From Methanoflorens sp963701995 (GTDB lineage: Archaea > Halobacteriota > Bog-38 > Methanoflorentales > Methanoflorentaceae), in assembly GCA_963701995.1 (NCBI GenBank), contig OY969693.1, positions 434,001 to 498,000 on the forward strand: 64,000 nt of DNA. Direction: 5' to 3'. A program made the position numbers and the translations under genes. Below are positions 8,728 through 18,199 of this stretch, piece after piece; position 1 is the first letter of the stretch; every line of letters starts with the position of its first letter. A model generated the notes under the pieces. It made no database searches and was not told where the DNA came from. It saw nothing but the letters and a program-made list of their open reading frames with translations.

Positions 8728-9783
8728 ATGATCAACATTGACGGCAGCATGGGCGAGGGGGGTGGGCAAGTGCTGCGCGTTTGCTTGGCGCTTTCAGCCT
8801 TGGCGGGCGAGTCCGTTGCAATCAAGAACGTGAGGGTCAACCGGGCAAACCCTGGACTGCGACCTCAACATTTAACGGCGATGCAAGCCTTAGCGGAGGT
8901 CGCAAACGCGAAGGTGAGCGGGCTCGGGCTTGGCTCGTCTGAAGTAACTTTCGTTCCAGGGCGGAGGCGCGGCGGGATTTATAGCTTTGATGCGAAAACG
9001 GCCGGCAGTACTACACTCATACTGCAAGCACTTCTGCCCGTGCTCGCATTCGCCGATCAACCTTCATCTGTTACCCTTATCGGTGGCACAAACAATCCTT
9101 TGGCACCGCAAGTTGACTACGTGATCAATGTCTTAAATCCTGTACTAGCTAGCATGGGATTTCTCTACGAATTACGCCTCGTAAAGAGGGGGTTTTATCC
9201 TCGCGGCGGGGGGGTCATAAAGGTCGTCGTCACGCCGGTAGAAAGACTAACTGCTATTAATGTGATCAGTATGGGATCTCTACGAGATATCAGGGGGATA
9301 TCACACTCGCGCAATCTCCAAGCTCACGTCGCAGAACGCCAAGCGGAAGCAGCGACACAAAGCTGCACGCGCGCGGGCTATCCAAATGTAAGCATCGAGC
9401 GAGATTCTGACCAAAGAGAAGAGCGCCCGTCTACTGGAAGCGGCATAGTGCTCTGGGCGGAGACGTCAACTGGAGGTAGATTAGCAGGGGATGCTTTAGG
9501 CGCGCGAGGGAAGCCTGCTGAGCTCGTTGGACGAGAGGCGGCAGCGCGGCTTCTAATACAATTATCGAAACGGGCACCGTTCGACGTGCATCTGGGCGAC
9601 CAGTTGATTATCTGGCTGGCGCTAGCAGAGGGACGTTCCAGAATTGCAATAAGCGAGCTGACGCTTCACACCGTTACTGCCGTGGAGGTGACTGAGATGG
9701 TGGCCGGCTGTCGGTTTAAGATCAGTGGCGAGGTCGGAGGCCCAGCAGTAATCGACTGTACGGGTGGCATCAGGCCGAGGTAG
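8728..9783 (+). CDS. rtcA: RNA 3'-terminal phosphate cyclase RtcA
   Basis: RtcA converts an RNA 3'-phosphate to a 2',3'-cyclic phosphate using ATP through a covalent adenylate. The N-terminus INIDGSMGEGGGQVLR is diagnostic, as is NPGLRPQHL. The histidine in LTLHTVTAVE (about residue 314) corresponds to the adenylated residue. The length of about 351 is normal. The ATG at 8728 is preferred because it gives the standard M-I-x-I-D-G start; a GTG one codon earlier is also possible. Confidence 0.93.
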   Translation: MINIDGSMGEGGGQVLRVCLALSALAGESVAIKNVRVNRANPGLRPQHLTAMQALAEVANAKVSGLGLGSSEVTFVPGRRRGGIYSFDAKTAGSTTLILQALLPVLAFADQPSSVTLIGGTNNPLAPQVDYVINVLNPVLASMGFLYELRLVKRGFYPRGGGVIKVVVTPVERLTAINVISMGSLRDIRGISHSRNLQAHVAERQAEAATQSCTRAGYPNVSIERDSDQREERPSTGSGIVLWAETSTGGRLAGDALGARGKPAELVGREAAARLLIQLSKRAPFDVHLGDQLIIWLALAEGRSRIAISELTLHTVTAVEVTEMVAGCRFKISGEVGGPAVIDCTGGIRPR

Positions 9784-9839
9784 CAGACAGCGCCTTTGTT
9801 AAGCGGGACAGCCTGCAGAGGGCTGTTGCTGATCTCGCG

Positions 9840-10628
9840 TCACTCAAGCTTGCGAAGTATAGTACTTTGAGTAATCATGCCGACCATCGCATCCGTTTGA
9901 TCTAAGACCGGCACACCCTCCAGGTCGTGTTTCAGCATTAGATCTACCACTTCAGCGCACGGAGTGCTAGTTCTCACAAATGCGATGTCGGTGACCATAA
10001 TATCCTCGACGACGAGTTTCCTCACCCGTGAATCTTGATAATGAGCCTTCACTACATCTCTAAATTGGCTCATCGCCTTCGCGATGTCATTCTCTGTTAT
10101 AATGCCAACGAGCTTACTGTCCTCAACGACCGCCATCCACCACGCATCTTCGTCGATCATCCTTCGCCTTACGTGGGTTACTCGGTCAAAGGACGAACAC
10201 GTTACGGGCAGATCCATGATTTCGCCTGCAGATCCGACTGGTCTGCTGGCTTTGACGATCTCGTTAAACGTTATCCACCCTGTAGATTGCTCACAGACGA
10301 CGACCAATACCTCGGAAGATTTCATCAAGAGGTTGATCTCGCCGGTAGTCAGTGCGCCGCTTACGGTGGTGAAAGTTTCATCTACTGCCTTGGTCACGTG
10401 AAGTGATGAAGCGGGCTTAATAACGTCGCCACTTGCCCCCAGTGTGCGTGCAATCCCTTTTTTCGTTAAAACGCCGAAGATCTCCCCTTCGTTCGTGACG
10501 AGCAGTTGATTGACTTTGTGTTTTTCCATGAGCTCAAGGGCGTGGGATATTCGATCAGTTTTATCGATGACGTACGCCCGTGCAGCTAGATCTGATGCTG
10601 TGATTGCGGCGTGGTTGTCGAATCGCAT
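9840..10628 (-). CDS. four-CBS-domain protein
   Basis: The protein has 262 residues made almost wholly of four CBS motifs, at about 12-65, 75-125, 135-190 and 205-262. Typical turns such as VNQLLVTNEGEIFGVLT and LVGIITENDIAKAM are visible. Such tandem CBS (Bateman) proteins bind adenosyl nucleotides and regulate partners, but no catalytic domain is fused here. The gene follows another four-CBS gene by 41 bases on the same strand, so both are probably co-transcribed. Confidence 0.88.
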   Translation of the reverse strand: MRFDNHAAITASDLAARAYVIDKTDRISHALELMEKHKVNQLLVTNEGEIFGVLTKKGIARTLGASGDVIKPASSLHVTKAVDETFTTVSGALTTGEINLLMKSSEVLVVVCEQSTGWITFNEIVKASRPVGSAGEIMDLPVTCSSFDRVTHVRRRMIDEDAWWMAVVEDSKLVGIITENDIAKAMSQFRDVVKAHYQDSRVRKLVVEDIMVTDIAFVRTSTPCAEVVDLMLKHDLEGVPVLDQTDAMVGMITQSTILRKLE

Positions 10629-10669
10629 TAGTCACTCCCGTCGTTCATCAAACCAAACAGGCAGCCACC

Positions 10670-11503
10670 TTATTCTACCATCCTCTTAACGATGTCGGTT
10701 TTGGATATAACGCCCACGACCGACTCCTCTCTGACGACAGGAATCGCATCTACACGCTTCGCAACCATCAATCGCGCGGCGGCCACTGCTCTTGAATCAC
10801 TGCCGATGGTTATGAGCGGCTCTGACATGATGTCTTCTGCAACTTGGAGCACTTTTCGCACGTATCGATTTTTTTGCACGCCTGCGTGTTCGGCCTTTCT
10901 CACCATCACGATGTCTTTTGAACTCACAAACGGCTCTTTGGCAAAAGTCAGATTGGTGTGTGTAATTATGCCAACAGGAACACCGTTCCCTTCCTGAACG
11001 ATCGTCCGAAAAACGTGGTTGGTTTCCATGTCACGCAACACGTGGTTGATAGAGTGGTGGCGGTGGCACGTGAGAAATGAATCGGTCATTATAGTCTTGA
11101 CCTGCACTCTCGAGTCTGTGGTTGCAAAATAGGTTACCAAATCAGTCTCAGTGAAGATGCCAACTAGTTCGCCGTCTTTTACTACCGGGAGGCAGCCGAT
11201 CCCGTTTGCTATCATCTCTTGAGCCGCATTCACGAGTGACGTCTCAGGTGAAGCAGTGAGCGGATTCTCAGACATTATGGTCTTGGCTAGAGCGCGATCT
11301 TGATGTCTCCTTCGCCAACCCGCCTCTGACGATTCGAGCATCTTCGCGAGGTCGTATTTGGCGATAACGCCAACAAGAGCCCCTTCATACGCAACTACTA
11401 CCCTGCCTACTTTATGCTTAAGCATCACGTTTTTCACGTGACTGACAGTATCATCAGGTGATACTGTGTATACAGGCGCACTCATTAAATCGTCGACTTG
11501 CAT
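10670..11503 (-). CDS. four-CBS-domain protein, operon partner
   Basis: This 277-residue protein holds four CBS repeats. Each begins with an LM/IM-type segment (VDDLMSAPVYTV, KTIMSENPLTA, KTIMTDSFLTC, AEDIMSEPLITI) and ends with VGVI/VGIF-type strands. It is upstream of, and paralogous to, the four-CBS gene 41 bases away. The pair may form a hetero-oligomeric nucleotide sensor. No specific target is evident. Confidence 0.88.
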   Translation of the reverse strand: MQVDDLMSAPVYTVSPDDTVSHVKNVMLKHKVGRVVVAYEGALVGVIAKYDLAKMLESSEAGWRRRHQDRALAKTIMSENPLTASPETSLVNAAQEMIANGIGCLPVVKDGELVGIFTETDLVTYFATTDSRVQVKTIMTDSFLTCHRHHSINHVLRDMETNHVFRTIVQEGNGVPVGIITHTNLTFAKEPFVSSKDIVMVRKAEHAGVQKNRYVRKVLQVAEDIMSEPLITIGSDSRAVAAARLMVAKRVDAIPVVREESVVGVISKTDIVKRMVE

Positions 11504-12048
11504 TTCATTCCCCTGCTCTGGCTTTTTTTTGCGGTCTCTTTACTAAGTCACAAATACCTTAAAGCGCTATTTGCAGTCTTGTTCGCGAACGACAGAGGAC
11601 AATGCTGCTCGACTGTCTGATTAGGAGATTTAAGATTTACCGTGTATCCAGCAGCCGCAAAAAAACAGAATGGCGCACGAGATACCGAATGCGGTGCTCT
11701 TTTCATCTAGTCGCATCCTGTCGAGTCCTAATATTGCACGTCCGATAAGAACTTCTTGCCCATCTGAAGCTTTGCAAACGCGATGCTTGATATGGGCCTT
11801 TTGAACGCAGCGATGCGTAATAGACTTACGGAGAGGATGTACAACCGCTTTTTAGTCCGATTACGTGCCGCAAAGCCTTATGGATTAGTACGCTTGCCTC
11901 TTTTTATCTCAGTTTGTGCACCCGCTCGGTAACGTCACTGCACGTCAGCGGTCTGAATCAATCCTGACAAAAACCATGAGCCAAAGCGACATTTTTCAGC
12001 ACAATCTACGACACTCGTCTCAAACGGGCGCTGCAGCATTTCTTGTGA
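11504..12048. other. 545-base intergenic region
   Basis: I see no protein-coding frame with good coding character. The left end contains the promoter region of the CBS operon, with a T-rich tract at about 11522-11530. No tRNA or other familiar RNA was recognised. A non-coding RNA cannot be excluded. Confidence 0.4.
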
Positions 12049-12309
12049 TCACTGCGCCTGTTTGATTAACTTTCTATCGACGACGATGTAATCCTTTATC
12101 GCCCTGACGGCGTCAAATGGCAGAAATATAAAGTCGTTTTCTGTCCTAAACTCCTGCAGATTCAGGTCGGGATCGGGCTTCACTTTAAGATCAAGGATAT
12201 CGCCTGTGTTCCCATCTATAATGAGGTCATAGAGTGTGCCGATGTCTGTACCATCGCTCCCCATTACTTGCTTATTAGACAGATTCTTAGCGAATATCTC
12301 CTTTTTCAT
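12049..12309 (-). CDS. PRC-barrel domain protein
   Basis: This 86-residue protein matches the single PRC-barrel family common in archaea. Segments such as LSNKQVMGSDGTDIGTLYDL and FLPFDAVRAIKDYIVVD follow the RimM C-terminal barrel pattern. The function is not established; archaeal stand-alone PRC barrels have been linked to RNA metabolism and cell division. It is encoded just downstream of cdc48 on the same strand. Confidence 0.88.
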   Translation of the reverse strand: MKKEIFAKNLSNKQVMGSDGTDIGTLYDLIIDGNTGDILDLKVKPDPDLNLQEFRTENDFIFLPFDAVRAIKDYIVVDRKLIKQAQ

Positions 12310-12356
12310 CTTTGCTTGCTATGCAGTTATCATATAAAGGGTTTCTTGTACCACGC

Positions 12357-14573
12357 TCACTGATAGCTTATGTGCGTCGTCGGCTCAGCAGGTCGACCCC
12401 CTGCAAATTTCTGTTTTATCTGCTCATAGTATTGCATCGTGTGTTCGTCAATCGCCGGCCGTACTTTTTTGAGTGCCTCTCTAAAGTGCCGCATTTCAAT
12501 GGAACTTATGTCCATCGCCTCTCGTAACGCGAGCATTGCCGCTTCTTTGCAGAGAGTTTCTAAGTCGCTGCCTACGTACCACTCAGTAAGATCAGCAAGC
12601 TCTTCGATATCCACGTCATCGGAGAGAGGCATTGTCTGCGTGTGGATTTTCAAGATTGATACTCGCGCACTCTTCTGAGGCGCACCAAGCAATATCATTC
12701 GGTCGAATCGTCCTGAGCGTAAGAGCGCAGGATCCACTATATCGGGCCGATTCGTAGCGGCGATCACGACAATGTCCTTTAGATCTTGCAATCCGTCAAG
12801 CTCCGTCAGCAGAGTGTTCACGACTCGTTCCGAGACCCGTGACGTGTCTTCTACACCTCTCACCGGGGCGAGCGCATCGAGTTCGTCGAGAAAAACAACA
12901 ACAGGCGCCACTTGTCGCGCCTTCTTAAAAATGCTCCTTACTGCACGCTCTGATTCGCCGACCCATTTACTCATCAGCTCTGGGCCCCGCACGCTTATGA
13001 AGTTCGCTTCAGTTTCATTAGCCACCGCTCTGACGATAAGGGTCTTGCCAGTTCCTGGCGGTCCGAAGAGCAAGATGCCCCGGGGCGGCTTAATGCCCAT
13101 TCTTCTAAATGATCGGGGCTCTTTCAGAGGCCATTCTATCGCTTCGATCAACTCCTGCCGAGCTTCCTCAAGCCCGCCTACGTCGCTCCAGGTGGTACCA
13201 GGAATTTCGACAAGAATCTCACGGAGGGCACTCGGCTGAATTTCTCGAAACGCTTCGCTGAAATCCTCGTCAGTGATTTTCATTTTAGTGAGGGTCTCTG
13301 CCGGAATCTCCTTGTCCAGGTCGATGTCTGGCATGTATCTCCTCAAGGCACGCATCGCCGCCTCTTTCGTCAGCGAGAGAATATCTGCTCCCACAAAGCC
13401 GTGGGTGATGCTCGCTAGCGCTTCAAGCTTGACGTCGCTGGCGAGTGGCATGTCCCGCGTGTGAATCTGTAGTATCTCCTCTCTGCCGCTATAATCCGGC
13501 ACCGATATTTCAATCTCCCTATCGAACCGCCCCGGACGCCTCAACGCAGGATCAATCGCTTCAACCCTGTTTGTCGCTCCGACTATGATTATTTCGCCCC
13601 GCTCTTCAAGCCCATCCATTATGGTAAGCAGCTGCGCGACAACGCGTCGCTCGACTTCTCCGGTTACGTCTTCGCGCTTCGGCGCGATTGAATCAAGCTC
13701 ATCGATAAATACAATCGAGGGAGTGCGCTCGCGGGCTTCCTCGAAGATTTCACGCAGTCTTTGCTCGCTCTCCCCGTAGTACTTGCTCATAATCTCAGGT
13801 CCCGCTATCGAATAGAACGTTGCGCCCGATTCATTCGCAACTGCTTTTGCAATGAGCGTCTTGCCAGTACCAGGGGGCCCGTGAAGCAGCACGCCGCTCG
13901 GTGGCGTTATGCCAAGGGTTTGGAAGACCTCGGGATGCTTCATAGGAAGTTCGATCACCTCTCGTATGCGCTGTATCTCGTCGCTTAGGCCTCCGATATC
14001 TTCGTACGAGATGCCCGTAGCGCGCACCGATTCAAACCCTTTGACGGGCTTATCCCTTAGATCAAGTTGGGTCCGCTCAGTGATGAATACCACGCCGAGC
14101 GGGCTCGTATTGACGACGACAAGCGGCACGGCTTGACCCGGCACCCGCAAGAGCGGATGTGACGCGACACTCATAATGGGCACGACGTCCCCCTGAACCA
14201 TTGGGCGCTTGAGCAGCTGACGGTGCACGCTATCCGTCATCTCGGCAAGCGATTGGGCAACACTCCCTTCAGGAGGGGCAAGCACAACTTTCTGCGCTTC
14301 GTTCACCTTTGGCTTGCGCACAAGAACGTGCTCCCCCATCCCAACGCCTGCGTTTTGACGAATGAAACCATCTATCCGTATGATGCCCTCGTGCCAATCC
14401 TGACGATCGGCGCGCCAGACTTTGGCAGCGGTACTGGTCTTGCCAACGATTTCTATGATTTCTCCAGGAGATAGCTGAAGCTTCAGAAGTGTGTCTGGGT
14501 CGAGTCGAGCGATACCCCTTCCAGAATCGTTCGGATAGGCTTTGGCGACTTTTAGCTGGACCTCTTGCGGCAT
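12357..14573 (-). CDS. cdc48: Cdc48/VCP-like AAA ATPase
   Basis: This 738-residue double AAA+ unfoldase has an N-terminal double-psi barrel domain (about 1-180). The D1 domain has Walker A GPPGTGKT at about 232-239 and Walker B VFIDELDSIAP. The D2 domain has a second GPPGTGKT near 505 and VFLDELDALAP. Both carry second-region-of-homology arginines (RRPGRFDREI, RSGRFDRMI). It extracts and unfolds proteins, in archaea likely feeding the proteasome. The C-terminus ends S-Y-Q, close to but not exactly the HbYX proteasome-docking motif. Confidence 0.96.
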   Translation of the reverse strand: MPQEVQLKVAKAYPNDSGRGIARLDPDTLLKLQLSPGEIIEIVGKTSTAAKVWRADRQDWHEGIIRIDGFIRQNAGVGMGEHVLVRKPKVNEAQKVVLAPPEGSVAQSLAEMTDSVHRQLLKRPMVQGDVVPIMSVASHPLLRVPGQAVPLVVVNTSPLGVVFITERTQLDLRDKPVKGFESVRATGISYEDIGGLSDEIQRIREVIELPMKHPEVFQTLGITPPSGVLLHGPPGTGKTLIAKAVANESGATFYSIAGPEIMSKYYGESEQRLREIFEEARERTPSIVFIDELDSIAPKREDVTGEVERRVVAQLLTIMDGLEERGEIIIVGATNRVEAIDPALRRPGRFDREIEISVPDYSGREEILQIHTRDMPLASDVKLEALASITHGFVGADILSLTKEAAMRALRRYMPDIDLDKEIPAETLTKMKITDEDFSEAFREIQPSALREILVEIPGTTWSDVGGLEEARQELIEAIEWPLKEPRSFRRMGIKPPRGILLFGPPGTGKTLIVRAVANETEANFISVRGPELMSKWVGESERAVRSIFKKARQVAPVVVFLDELDALAPVRGVEDTSRVSERVVNTLLTELDGLQDLKDIVVIAATNRPDIVDPALLRSGRFDRMILLGAPQKSARVSILKIHTQTMPLSDDVDIEELADLTEWYVGSDLETLCKEAAMLALREAMDISSIEMRHFREALKKVRPAIDEHTMQYYEQIKQKFAGGRPAEPTTHISYQ

Positions 14574-14647
14574 GCGATCAGAACCTAAGCTTATATGATA
14601 ACATGGTGATATATAAGGGTGGCTAAAAGAACCCTAATTGCATACGC
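14574..14647. promoter_or_regulatory. divergent promoter region of cdc48 and larC
   Basis: The 74-base spacer carries TTATATGATAAC and GATATATAAGGG, TATA-like elements suited to transcription in either direction. Their closeness to both start codons suggests short-leader or leaderless transcripts. Confidence 0.5.
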
Positions 14648-15835
14648 ATGACGATACTTGCATTTGAGCCTTTTTCCGGCGCTTCGGGGGATATGCTGAC
14701 CGGATGCCTCATCGATCTTGGCGCGGACGCATCCGCCGTTCGAGAGAACATGGAAGCTGCCGCCGGCGTCGAAGTACAGATCTGCGAGGTGCAAAAGTCA
14801 GGGATACGGGCAACGCGCGTCAACGTGATCGCGCACAACGGGTCACGCTCGTACCCGGAACTCATCGACGCGATTCAATCGTGCGGGATCAGTTCAACGA
14901 TACTCGCAGACGCGAGCGCGATATTTGGGATCCTAGCAGAGGCAGAGGCAGCTGTGCACGGAGTTCATACAGATGAGCTCGTATTCCACCAAGTGGGCGC
15001 TCAAGATGCCGTTGCAGATGTGATCGGCGCTTGTACTGCTGTTTCACAACTCCAGGTTAACTCCGTATTCACGGCCCCTATATGCGTGGGCGGGGGGTCT
15101 GTAGAGACTGATCACGGGCATCTGCCCGTACCCGCTCCTGTGACCGCTGCCATACTCTCCAAATACCACCTGATAACCAGAGGGGGGCCCGTTGAAGGCG
15201 AACTGCTCACCCCGACAGGTGCGGCTATACTTGCCTTTTTCACCGGAATTTCGGACGTTTTCTTGCCGCAAATGACCCTCGAGCGCGTGGGGTACGGCGC
15301 TGGGTCTCGAGACTACCTTCACGCAAACGTCCTGCGTGCCACGCTCGGCCAGGTCAATGAAGATCTGCTACTCGATGACGTCCAGGTGCTTGAAACTAAC
15401 GTGGATGACGTCACAGGGGAAGTACTCGGAAGTCTCATAGAGGGGCTCCTCGAAATTGGCGCGCTTGACGTGGCAATAATACCTACGACGGGGAAAAAAA
15501 GCAGAACTGGACACATTATCCAGGTGATCGCCCGACCCGCTGAATCGCACCGACTTGCAAAGAAGATCATTGAAGAAACTGGCAGCTTGGGGGTGCGAAT
15601 CACGCCGACACATCATAGAATCAAAACACTGAGGCGTTTTGAGCCCGTAACGGTGCGCATAGGCAATGAATCCCACACGATCAACGTAAAAGTTGCGACA
15701 GACCAGCACGGGACTGTACTCAACGTTGCCGCCGAATTTGACGAAGCAACTGCGCTTGCCAAGAAGTTAAATGTCCCTGTTAAGCGTGTTATGAGGATAG
15801 CTGAACAGGAGGCTTGGGCCCGACTCGGCGGCTAG
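14648..15835 (+). CDS. larC: nickel-pincer cofactor biosynthesis protein LarC
   Basis: LarC is the CTP-dependent cyclometallase that inserts nickel into the pyridinium bis-thiocarboxylate mononucleotide cofactor. The 395-residue product starts with FEPFSGASGDML and contains the metal-handling segments VHTDELVFHQVGAQDAVAD and ETNVDDVTGEVLG, all typical of the family. No larA, larB or larE is in the window, so its partner enzyme is unknown. Its last codons overlap the stop of the convergent gene by four bases. Confidence 0.92.
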   Translation: MTILAFEPFSGASGDMLTGCLIDLGADASAVRENMEAAAGVEVQICEVQKSGIRATRVNVIAHNGSRSYPELIDAIQSCGISSTILADASAIFGILAEAEAAVHGVHTDELVFHQVGAQDAVADVIGACTAVSQLQVNSVFTAPICVGGGSVETDHGHLPVPAPVTAAILSKYHLITRGGPVEGELLTPTGAAILAFFTGISDVFLPQMTLERVGYGAGSRDYLHANVLRATLGQVNEDLLLDDVQVLETNVDDVTGEVLGSLIEGLLEIGALDVAIIPTTGKKSRTGHIIQVIARPAESHRLAKKIIEETGSLGVRITPTHHRIKTLRRFEPVTVRIGNESHTINVKVATDQHGTVLNVAAEFDEATALAKKLNVPVKRVMRIAEQEAWARLGG

Positions 15836-16593
15836 CGTGTTTTATTCTCGCCTGCCCCCTCGTGTTCTGCCAGAGCTTGGCTTATTATTATTTCGCCTTT
15901 CGCTACCCTTTGGGCAAGCTTTCGCGAAATCGTTGTTCGACCTTCAGAGAGCTCTCTGGTCCTCTCTTGAATCCGCCGGATCTCACCCTTCGAAGGGAGC
16001 ACGTCTTGATGCCCCGCCGCGGTGCCTTGCGTGTATGCGATGTTGATTGCGGCAACGATGTCTGAGATCGCGATTCCTGCCGTGCCCTTCCCTAGGTATG
16101 GCGAGGTTCCGCTTTCATCGACGAACTCAACGGCGACGCCGCGCGAAATTAAGGCGTTTGCTAAATGCGTGCTCGTCAGGCGTGCTCCGTTTCCAATTCT
16201 TACGAGGATATCAGGATAGGTCTGCTGAATGCGCTCCACAATCTTCGAAGCCTGCCGTAAGGGGACACGGTAAACCGCCTCAACGATACCATTCGCCACG
16301 ACGGCAATTCCGGGTTCATCTCCTGGATCGATCCCTATAACGGCGCTTTCCGGTACGCCGGTGTTCCTGAGACGTCGTAACGCTTCGCTGACCGCCATCT
16401 CGGGATCAGACGCAATAACGACATTCGGAAAGGCGATCGCGCTCGCCTCCTTGTCTGAAGTAATCACTACGCCAACTTCGCGTCCTATAGCTTCGCTTGG
16501 CGCAACAGTTACAAATTTGAGCCTCTTTTCGCGAAGCTCTCTCGTGATATCCTGGTAGAGTGCGAAGTCCGTCGTTGCTAGGGCTATGTAGAT
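15832..16593 (-). CDS. conserved archaeal RuvC/YqgF-fold-like protein with non-standard start
   Basis: The region from residue about 80 on contains VIGIDPGDEPGIAV, the first-strand motif of RuvC/YqgF-type RNase H folds. A charged C-terminal helical part rich in Arg and Glu follows. The first standard start codon is a GTG at 16467, but coding character continues upstream in frame (KIYIALATTDFALYQ and on). That extension reaches a strong GGAGG at 16601-16605, with no ATG, GTG or TTG after it. Start coordinates here assume ATC at 16591-16593. The function is unknown; a nuclease or RNA role is only inferred. Confidence 0.7.
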   Translation of the reverse strand: MYIALATTDFALYQDITRELREKRLKFVTVAPSEAIGREVGVVITSDKEASAIAFPNVVIASDPEMAVSEALRRLRNTGVPESAVIGIDPGDEPGIAVVANGIVEAVYRVPLRQASKIVERIQQTYPDILVRIGNGARLTSTHLANALISRGVAVEFVDESGTSPYLGKGTAGIAISDIVAAINIAYTQGTAAGHQDVLPSKGEIRRIQERTRELSEGRTTISRKLAQRVAKGEIIISQALAEHEGAGENKTR

Positions 16594-16703
16594 CTTTGCC
16601 CCTCCTGTTTTTATTGTGGAACGAAAGTTTATAACTCTAACTCTCTATAATGCCATAGCGAACGGCTTTGCGTTGTTTTTGAGGTTAGATTTGCTCAGAG
16701 GAA

Positions 16704-17378
16704 GTGAACAGTACGCTTTATCCAAGTACCTGCCACGGCATCGATGCCCTCATCGGGGGCGGCTTTCCGACAGGAGTCGTGTCGCATATCTATGGAGAGC
16801 CGGGAAGCGGGAAAACCAACCTATGCATACAGCTAGCTACGAACGTCATAAGACGCGAAAAGCGCGTGATATTTATCGCTTCTGGTCCGTTCCCGGGTGA
16901 ACGCTTCGCTCAGATCGCTTCGACAGACACTGCACAGATCAGTCAAAAACTGCTCGTTTTCGAGGTGAAAAGCTTCGACCAGCAGCGGGCTACGCTGCGC
17001 AATATCAGGAAAATAGCGAAGGAAAATGTAGGGCTTATCATTTTCGACGCGGCGACCACGTACTATCGGCTCGAACAAGCAAAAAAAACGGAGATTAAGT
17101 CGCGACACGCCATCGCCGATCAAGTTCTCTTGCTGCTCGGTTTAGCTAAAAAGTATGACCTAGCCGTTATGTTAACGAATCAGGTGTATGTCGACACCGA
17201 CACCAAGGAGGTGCTGCCTGTTGCTGGGTATTTGCTTGATAACGTCTCCGCCATCGTTTTACAGTTCGTAAAAACTCACTCGGAACGGCGATGCGCGATA
17301 TTGAAGAAGCATTCAATAATGCCGCTCGAGACAAGCGCATATTTTAAGATTACGGGTCAGGGACTCTCCGACGCTTAG
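16704..17378 (+). CDS. radB: DNA repair and recombination protein RadB
   Basis: RadB is the short archaeal RecA/RadA paralogue that assists homologous recombination. The 224-residue length, the absence of an N-terminal helix-hairpin-helix domain, the Walker A motif GEPGSGKT at residues 31-38 and the Walker B-like LIIFDAATTYYRLE support the call. LTNQVYVD matches the RecA L2-proximal region. Translation starts at GTG. It converges with dapF, their ends overlapping by four bases. Confidence 0.92.
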   Translation: MNSTLYPSTCHGIDALIGGGFPTGVVSHIYGEPGSGKTNLCIQLATNVIRREKRVIFIASGPFPGERFAQIASTDTAQISQKLLVFEVKSFDQQRATLRNIRKIAKENVGLIIFDAATTYYRLEQAKKTEIKSRHAIADQVLLLLGLAKKYDLAVMLTNQVYVDTDTKEVLPVAGYLLDNVSAIVLQFVKTHSERRCAILKKHSIMPLETSAYFKITGQGLSDA

Positions 17379-18190
17379 CCTTTTTTCAGGAAATAGCTGC
17401 CCTTGTAGACCGTTTCCGCCGGCCCTTCCATCAGGGCGCGGTCTTTCCTCAAAGTAACTTTCAAAGAACCCCCTAACGTTTTGACGGTGACCCGAGTGCC
17501 TATGAGGCCCATCTGGTTCGCTACAGCTGCGGCTGCGACAGCACCGGTGCCGCAGCTGAGAGTCTCACGTTCCACGCCGCGCTCGTACGTCCGAACAACA
17601 AGCGTATTACCATCGACTTTCACAAAATCGACGTTGGCTCCTTGAGGGAACACGGGATCAAACCGAATCTTTACTGCTAGGTCGTGCACGTCAACGTCAG
17701 CTTGATCGTCAAAGATGACCGCGTGAGGGACGCCAGTGTTGACAGCAGAAACCACCACCCCGTGCATATTTTCGATGAACTGACCACCCGTCCCCAGAGC
17801 TGGTATCACTGAGCGGGCAAACCGAGGCTTGCCCATATCGACAATTACCGAGCTTTTCTTAGCGGTGACCTCGCGAACCCCCGCCTTAGTCTTTACACTG
17901 ACACTGCCACGCTTCACATATCCGGCATCGACGGCGTACATGACGAGACAACGAATGCCGTTTCCGCACATCTCCGCTTCAGAACCGTCAGGTTGAAGTA
18001 ATCGCATGCCGAGATCGGCCCCCGCAGGCCGCGATACGAAAAGGATTCCATCGGCGCCTATGCCAAACCGACGATCACACGTCTTTATGGCAAAACTCGA
18101 TTTGTTTTTGATGGTCACTTTCTCGGTCTCGTCAATGATGACGAAGTCGTTCCCATTACCCTGCATCTTGACGAACTCTATCGCCCTCAT
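17375..18190 (-). CDS. dapF: diaminopimelate epimerase DapF
   Basis: DapF interconverts LL- and meso-diaminopimelate without a cofactor, using two cysteines. Both are visible: C75 in EMCGNGIRC and C213 in ETLSCGTGA. The 271-residue length is normal. It is the last gene of a dapL-lysA-dapF set, with 9 bases between it and lysA, which supplies lysine from LL-diaminopimelate. Confidence 0.95.
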   Translation of the reverse strand: MRAIEFVKMQGNGNDFVIIDETEKVTIKNKSSFAIKTCDRRFGIGADGILFVSRPAGADLGMRLLQPDGSEAEMCGNGIRCLVMYAVDAGYVKRGSVSVKTKAGVREVTAKKSSVIVDMGKPRFARSVIPALGTGGQFIENMHGVVVSAVNTGVPHAVIFDDQADVDVHDLAVKIRFDPVFPQGANVDFVKVDGNTLVVRTYERGVERETLSCGTGAVAAAAVANQMGLIGTRVTVKTLGGSLKVTLRKDRALMEGPAETVYKGSYFLKKG

Positions 18191-18199
18191 AGCGGACCC

